From assembly GCA_017524785.1 (NCBI GenBank), contig JAFXUY010000114.1:1-55462 (forward strand): DNA of 55,462 nt, in the 5' to 3' direction. A program made the translations under genes and the position numbers. The notes under the pieces are model-generated. The model was given only the letters and a program-made list of their open reading frames with translations. It did no database searches and was not told the DNA's origin. Position 1 is the first letter of the stretch, and every line of letters begins with the position of its first letter. The DNA comes from Bacteroidales bacterium (GTDB lineage: Bacteria; Bacteroidota; Bacteroidia; Bacteroidales; P3). Shown in pieces: positions 46,587-55,462 of the stretch.

Positions 46587-49500
46587 TTAATCCTCCTTTG
46601 CAGCACTCATGGCTGGAGCGTTGCCAACGATTAGATCCTGATATTCACGCAGACCGGTGCCGGCGGGAATCAGGTGACCGACGATAACGTTCTCCTTCAT
46701 GCCCATCAGGGTGTCGCGCTTGGCGTTGATGGCAGCCTCGGTGAGCACCTTGGTGGTCTCCTGGAACGATGCGGCGGAGATGAACGACTTGGTCTGCAAC
46801 GATGCGCGAGTGATGCCCTGAAGTACCTGACGGCAGGTAGCCGGACGGGCGTCGCGCACGGTGACGAGCTTCTTATCCTGACGGCGCAGAGCCGAGTTCT
46901 CGTCGCGCAGCTCGCGGGCTGTGACAATCTGACCCACAGAGAGGGCGGTGCTGTCGCCAGCGTCTTCGACAACCTTCATGCCGAAGATGCGGTCGTTGAC
47001 ATCGTTGAAGTCAAGACGGTTGACGAGGTCGCCTTCAAGGAAGCGGGTGTCGCCCGGATCTTCAATTTCGACCTTGCGCATCATCTGGCGCACGATGACC
47101 TCGAAGTGCTTGTCGTTGATCTTCACACCCTGCAGGCGGTAGACCTCCTGAACCTCATTGACAATGTATTCCTGAACCTTCATCGGGCCTTTAATGGCGA
47201 GAATATCGCTAGGAGTGATGGCACCATCTGAAAGCGGCGTGCCAGCCTTGACATAGTCGCTGTCTTGAGCAAGAATCTGCTTGGACGTGGGGATGAGGTA
47301 GGAGCGGGTCTCACCGGTCTTCGAGGTGATGGTGACCTCACGGTTGCCGCGTTTGAGCTTCTTGGCGATAGAGACGATACCGTCGACCTCGGCCACGATG
47401 GCGGGATCGGATGGGTTGCGGGCCTCGAACAACTCGGTGACACGGGGCAGACCGCCCGTGATATCACCAGCCTTACCGAAGGAACGCGGAATCTTAACCA
47501 TGATGTCACCAGCCTTAAGTTTCTGGCCTTGTTCAACACCGATGTGGGCACCCACAGGAAGGTCATAGACCTTAAGGATGTTACCCTCACTGTCGACAAT
47601 GTTCAGAGTCGGGTTCTTGGTACGCTGGCGGCTTTCGATGACCACCTTGTCCTGCAATCCCGTCTGGGCATCGCTCTCGACACGGTAGGTGACGTTTTCG
47701 ATAACATTCTCGAACGAGACCTTACCGGCCACATCGGAGATGATAACGGCATTGTAAGGATCCCATTCGGCGATAAGGTCGTCTTTCTTGAGCATGTCGC
47801 CCGAAGCCTTGTAGAGTTTGGCACCGTATGGCAACAGAGCCGAGAAAAGGGTGATGTCGGTATTGGTATCGACGATACGCATTTCGGCCGAACGTCCCAT
47901 GACGATGTGATAGCTGTCGCCTTCGCTGTCGGTATAAGGTATTGAGCGTAGCTCGTCAATGATGAGACGGCCCTCATATTTAGCCTGGAGGCTAGAGGTG
48001 GTACCAATGTTGCCACCAGCCACACCGCCGACGTGGAAGGTACGCAGAGTGAGCTGTGTACCAGGCTCGCCGATGGCCTGTGCAGCGATGACACCGACGG
48101 CTTCGCCCTTCTGCACCATCTTGCCAGTAGCAAGGTTGCGGCCATAGCACTTGGCGCAAACGCCATGCTTCGACTCGCAGGTGAGTACCGAACGTATTTC
48201 GACTTCCTCGATGGGGGATTCTTCAATCTTGCGGCAGATTTCTTCGGTAAGTTCCTCACCGGCATGGGCGATGAGCTCGCCGGTCTGCGGGTGGTAGATG
48301 TCGTGGACCGAAGTACGACCGAGAATTTTCTCGCCGAGACTCTGGACGATATCCTCACCTTTCTTGAGGGCTGTCGTGGGCAAACCACGCAGGGTGCCGC
48401 AATCTTCCTCGGTGATGATGACGTCGTGGGCCACGTCTACCAGACGACGTGTCAGGTAACCAGCATCAGCCGTCTTAAGAGCGGTATCGGCAAGACCCTT
48501 ACGAGCACCGTGAGTGGAGATGAAGTACTCAAGCACCGACAGACCTTCCTTGAAGTTGGAAACGATTGGGTTCTCGATAATCTCATTGCCTGCCGAACCA
48601 GCCTTCTGTGGCTTGGCCATAAGGCCACGCATACCGGAAAGCTGACGAATCTGTTCCTTACTACCACGAGCACCAGAATCATACATCATGTAGATGGGGT
48701 TGAAGCCCTGATTGTCGGCCTTAAGCTGCTTCATCAGGGTCTCGGTGAGCTGATTGTTGGTATTAGTCCAGATATCGATGACGTGGTTGTAACGTTCGTT
48801 GTTGGTGATAAGACCCATGGCATACTGTGCCATAACCTCTTCGACCTCCTCATTGGCTTTCTCGATAAGCTGCTCCTTCTCGGCGGGAATAATTACGTCG
48901 CCCAAGTTGAATGAGAGACCTCCACGGAATGCCTGACGGTAGCCCATGTTCTTGATGTCGTCGAGGAAGAGGGCGGTGACGGCGTTACCACACTGGGTGA
49001 AGATGTCACCGATAATGTCGCGAAGCGACTTCTTGCCCATCACTTGGTTGATATAGCCATACTGACTGGGAACAACCTGGTTGAAGATAACACGGCCTAC
49101 GGTAGTGCGCAGACGTGTGGTTTTGATGTAATGGCCCTTGGCATCGACAACAGGATAGCCATCTTTGTCGCGGCGCACCTCGTATTCGGTGCGACTGTGC
49201 ATGGCGACCTCGGCAGGAGTGGCGCAGTCGACGTCGGTAAGCACCTTGCCCTTCTTGTCTTTGATAACCTCGGTAAAGGTGCGGTCAGTCTTCACATAGG
49301 TATACTCATCCTGACCCTCTGGCAGCGGCACATTGACACTGATGCATGCATTGAGGTCGACACGCTTCTCGTTGTAGGCTATGATAACCTCTTCGGGCGA
49401 ATAGAAACGCTGGCCTTCACCATGCACGGTCTCGGTAGCTGTGGTGACACGCGGTTTGGTCATGTAGTACAGACCGAGCACCATGTCCTGCGACGGAACG

Positions 49501-51062
49501 GTGATAGGAGCACCATTTGCAGGGTTGAGAATGTTATGCGTGGAGAGCATCAGAAGTTGTGCCTCAAGGATAGCTGCGTTGCCCATTGGCACGTGGACGG
49601 CCATCTGGTCACCATCGAAGTCGGCGTTGAAACCGGTACATACGAGGGGGTGCAGGCGAATGGCCTTACCTTCGACCAGCTTGGGTTGGAAAGCCTGGAT
49701 ACCCAAACGGTGCAACGTAGGAGCACGGTTGAGCAGAATGGGGTGACCTTTCAGTATGTTTTCAAGGATTTCCCACACGACGGGTTCCTTGCGGTCGACG
49801 ATGCGCTTTGCACTCTTGACAGTCTTCACCAGTCCACGCTCGAGGAGCTTGCGTATGACATACGGCTTGAACAACTCGGCAGCCATGTCCTTAGGCAGAC
49901 CGCACTCATGCATCTTCAGCTCGGGGCCGACAACAATAACCGAACGGCCGGAGTAGTCGACACGCTTACCAAGCAGGTTCTGACGGAAACGGCCCTGCTT
50001 GCCCTTGAGGGCATCGGACAGCGACTTGAGGGCACGGTTGCTCTCACTCTTCACGCTCGAAACCTTACGGCTGTTGTCAAACAGCGAATCGACAGCTTCC
50101 TGCAGCATACGTTTCTCGTTACGCATTATGACTTCAGGAGCCTTAATCTCGACGAGACGTTTCAGACGGTTGTTGCGGATGATAACGCGGCGGTAGAGCT
50201 CATTGATGTCGGAAGTGGCGAAACGGCCGCCATCCAGCGGAACAAGGGGACGCAGATCGGGCGGAATGACGGGGATGATATTCATAATCATCCACTCGGG
50301 ACGGTTATCCATGCCACGAGCCTGCATGGCACGCTGCGATTCGCGGAACGATTCGATAACGTTCAAACGTTTAAGGGCATCCTGCTTGCGAGCCACAGCG
50401 GTCTCTTTCGAGGCCTTGGCACGGAGTTCATAGCTCAGCTTGTCAAGGTCGAGTTCGGCGAGCAGAGTGTAGAGAGCTTCTGCACCCATGCCGGCGATGA
50501 ACTTGTTGGGGTCGCTGTCGGGCAACTGTGCGTTGTCCTCGGGCAGGGTGTCCTGAATGAGGTAGTATTCCTCCTCGGTGAGCAGGTCGAGTTTCTGCAC
50601 GGGCATCTCGTTGAGCATAGCCTTGCCAGGCTGCAAAACAATGTATTTCTCGTAGTAGATAACCTGATCGAGTTTCTTGGAGGGTATGTTGAGCAAGGTG
50701 CCAATCTTGTTGGGCAACGAACGGAAGAACCAAATGTGTGCGATGGGAACCACAAGTTCGATGTGGCCCATACGCTCACGGCGGACCTTCTTCTCGGTCA
50801 CCTCGACACCGCAACGGTCACAGACAATGCCTTTATAGCGGATACGTTTGTATTTGCCGCAATGACATTCCCAGTCGCGGGTAGGTCCAAATATGCGTTC
50901 GCAGAACAAACCGTCACGCTCGGGCTTATAAGTGCGATAGTTGATTGTTTCAGGCTTCGTCACCTCGCCATAGGAGCGACGCTTGATGGACTCGGGCGAC
51001 GCAAGGCTGATGGTGATTGCGTTGAAATCGGTCTTTAACTGAGATTCTTGTTTAAAAGCCAT
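46587..51062 (-). CDS. rpoC: RNA polymerase subunit beta'
   Basis: The 1491-residue subunit contains the catalytic centre of RNA polymerase. Visible features are the N-terminal zinc finger ([20 protein letters not shown], about residues 60-80), the lid/rudder region, the absolutely conserved [14 protein letters not shown] with three metal-binding Asp near 460, the trigger-loop segment ([19 protein letters not shown]) and a second Cys set ([16 protein letters not shown]). It is 31 nt downstream of rpoB in the rplL-rpoB-rpoC operon and is followed by a terminator. Confidence 0.99.
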   Translation of the reverse strand: MAFKQESQLKTDFNAITISLASPESIKRRSYGEVTKPETINYRTYKPERDGLFCERIFGPTRDWECHCGKYKRIRYKGIVCDRCGVEVTEKKVRRERMGHIELVVPIAHIWFFRSLPNKIGTLLNIPSKKLDQVIYYEKYIVLQPGKAMLNEMPVQKLDLLTEEEYYLIQDTLPEDNAQLPDSDPNKFIAGMGAEALYTLLAELDLDKLSYELRAKASKETAVARKQDALKRLNVIESFRESQRAMQARGMDNRPEWMIMNIIPVIPPDLRPLVPLDGGRFATSDINELYRRVIIRNNRLKRLVEIKAPEVIMRNEKRMLQEAVDSLFDNSRKVSSVKSESNRALKSLSDALKGKQGRFRQNLLGKRVDYSGRSVIVVGPELKMHECGLPKDMAAELFKPYVIRKLLERGLVKTVKSAKRIVDRKEPVVWEILENILKGHPILLNRAPTLHRLGIQAFQPKLVEGKAIRLHPLVCTGFNADFDGDQMAVHVPMGNAAILEAQLLMLSTHNILNPANGAPITVPSQDMVLGLYYMTKPRVTTATETVHGEGQRFYSPEEVIIAYNEKRVDLNACISVNVPLPEGQDEYTYVKTDRTFTEVIKDKKGKVLTDVDCATPAEVAMHSRTEYEVRRDKDGYPVVDAKGHYIKTTRLRTTVGRVIFNQVVPSQYGYINQVMGKKSLRDIIGDIFTQCGNAVTALFLDDIKNMGYRQAFRGGLSFNLGDVIIPAEKEQLIEKANEEVEEVMAQYAMGLITNNERYNHVIDIWTNTNNQLTETLMKQLKADNQGFNPIYMMYDSGARGSKEQIRQLSGMRGLMAKPQKAGSAGNEIIENPIVSNFKEGLSVLEYFISTHGARKGLADTALKTADAGYLTRRLVDVAHDVIITEEDCGTLRGLPTTALKKGEDIVQSLGEKILGRTSVHDIYHPQTGELIAHAGEELTEEICRKIEESPIEEVEIRSVLTCESKHGVCAKCYGRNLATGKMVQKGEAVGVIAAQAIGEPGTQLTLRTFHVGGVAGGNIGTTSSLQAKYEGRLIIDELRSIPYTDSEGDSYHIVMGRSAEMRIVDTNTDITLFSALLPYGAKLYKASGDMLKKDDLIAEWDPYNAVIISDVAGKVSFENVIENVTYRVESDAQTGLQDKVVIESRQRTKNPTLNIVDSEGNILKVYDLPVGAHIGVEQGQKLKAGDIMVKIPRSFGKAGDITGGLPRVTELFEARNPSDPAIVAEVDGIVSIAKKLKRGNREVTITSKTGETRSYLIPTSKQILAQDSDYVKAGTPLSDGAITPSDILAIKGPMKVQEYIVNEVQEVYRLQGVKINDKHFEVIVRQMMRKVEIEDPGDTRFLEGDLVNRLDFNDVNDRIFGMKVVEDAGDSTALSVGQIVTARELRDENSALRRQDKKLVTVRDARPATCRQVLQGITRASLQTKSFISAASFQETTKVLTEAAINAKRDTLMGMKENVIVGHLIPAGTGLREYQDLIVGNAPAMSAAKED

Positions 51063-51093
51063 TTTCTCTAAACTTATCTATTTGGAACCTATT

Positions 51094-54897
<3,804 letters not shown>

Positions 54898-55005
54898 GGG
54901 ACTAAAAATTAATCTTTTTCTATAACTTATCGCGGTTGAAGAAAGGGTACCCTTATTGGGTTAGGGAGGTGGTTGAAACTATGGATTTGTATTCCACAGC
55001 AACAA

Positions 55006-55043
55006 GGAATAGGCACTCCGGACACTGCCGGAGGCACTATTCC
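55006..55043 (-). other. Intercistronic hairpin between rplL and rpoB
   Basis: GGAATAG-GCA-CTCCGG-ACACTG-CCGGAG-GCA-CTATTCC forms a 13-bp stem with a symmetrical 3x3 internal loop and a 6-nt apical loop. There is no T-run. In E. coli the same interval holds an attenuator and an RNase III cut site, so a processing or attenuation role is plausible. Confidence 0.8.
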
Positions 55044-55069
55044 TCGTGGGGATTGAATAAGGATTAACC

Positions 55070-55453
55070 TTACTTAACCTCGACTTCGGCACCAGCCTCT
55101 TCGAGGGCTTTCTTCAGGCTCTCAGCCTCGTCTTTCGAAACACCTTCCTTAACGGTCTTGGGGGCGTTGTCGACGAGCTCTTTGGACTCCTTCAGGCCAA
55201 GGCTGGCCATGTCCTTAACAGCCTTCACGACGGCCAACTTCTTGGTCATATCGGGAACACCCTTCAGGATCACGTCGAAGGAGGTCTTCTCCTCAGCGGC
55301 GGCGGCGCCAGCGGCGGCGGGGCCAGCGGCGACTGCGACAGCGGCAGCGGCGGGCTCGATACCGTATTTCTCCTTCAGGAGGTCAGCGAGTTCTTTTACT
55401 TCTTTAACGGTTAAGTTAACCAGTTCTTCTGCTAAGGCTTCAATGTTTGCCAT
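55070..55453 (-). CDS. rplL: 50S ribosomal protein L7/L12
   Basis: The 127-residue acidic stalk protein recruits translation GTPases. It has the N-terminal dimerisation helix pair ([20 protein letters not shown]), an Ala/Gly-rich hinge near 37-55 and the C-terminal domain with [40 protein letters not shown] and the conserved [15 protein letters not shown] end. The start ATG is 9 nt from the window's right end, so rplJ presumably lies just beyond. Strongly biased codons fit high expression. Confidence 0.98.
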   Translation of the reverse strand: MANIEALAEELVNLTVKEVKELADLLKEKYGIEPAAAAVAVAAGPAAAGAAAAEEKTSFDVILKGVPDMTKKLAVVKAVKDMASLGLKESKELVDNAPKTVKEGVSKDEAESLKKALEEAGAEVEVK

Positions 55454-55462
55454 GATATTCTA

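Noticed and set aside
49044..51038. 664-codon open frame antisense to rpoC (and similar frames antisense to rpoB)
   Set aside because: Long antisense frames are expected from the strong codon bias of rpoB/rpoC; no domain or regulatory signal supports them.

Overview
The window is bacterial chromosome, almost certainly from the order Bacteroidales (Bacteroides/Prevotella relatives). The grounds are the rplL-rpoB-rpoC order with a DUF3467 gene beside it, DUF4837, DUF6089 and DUF6266 family proteins, two tandem Skp/OmpH genes after bamA, an abundance of OmpA-family proteins, near absence of Shine-Dalgarno sequences, and many copies of the Bacteroidetes -7 promoter box TAnnTTTG. The genus cannot be fixed from sequence reading alone. 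No rRNA, tRNA or CRISPR array was seen.

Region 1 (1-18,850) is a surface polysaccharide locus on the + strand. It holds glycosyltransferases (2, 2626, 4127, 6461, 8374), an acyltransferase-3 membrane protein, two hexapeptide acetyltransferases, two NodB-type deacetylase-like proteins, a formyltransferase-like protein, a CapK/PaaK-type adenylate-forming enzyme, a DUF354 protein and UDP-GlcNAc 2-epimerase (wecB). It ends with the export machine: a Wza-like lipoprotein, a Wzc-like tyrosine autokinase with a 14-fold Tyr-Gly tail, and an OmpA-type outer-membrane protein. Most genes overlap by 1-17 bases, so translation is probably coupled. Two insert-like units break the packing: a DUF6266 gene preceded by tandem repeats (1755-2622), and a GxxExxY nuclease-fold gene whose ORF is bracketed exactly by a 31-bp inverted repeat (7904-8358).

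Region 2 (18,870-29,356) is about outer-membrane biogenesis. bamA-skp-skp run on the - strand. A divergent + operon carries an NAD-dependent epimerase, DUF4837 lipoprotein, DUF6089 protein, uppS, a small outer-membrane protein and a helix-hairpin-helix/beta-barrel protein. Region 3 (29,357-39,250) is housekeeping: acpP-fabF-rnc, purN, a GT4 glycosyltransferase, two OmpA-family proteins, pgi, ssb and rpmB-rpsU.

Region 4 (39,216-43,310) looks like a small accessory island between two near-identical palindromic terminators. It contains a lipoprotein-signal aldo/keto reductase with Fe-S motifs, a flavodoxin-fold reductase coupled to an AT-rich putative PD-(D/E)XK endonuclease gene, a long hairpin with a tandem duplication, a maltose-type O-acetyltransferase and an acetyltransferase remnant. 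Region 5 (43,331-55,462) holds a POT peptide transporter, a Sua5/YciO protein, a phosphopantetheinyl transferase that could activate AcpP, DUF3467, and rpoC-rpoB-rplL running off the right end.
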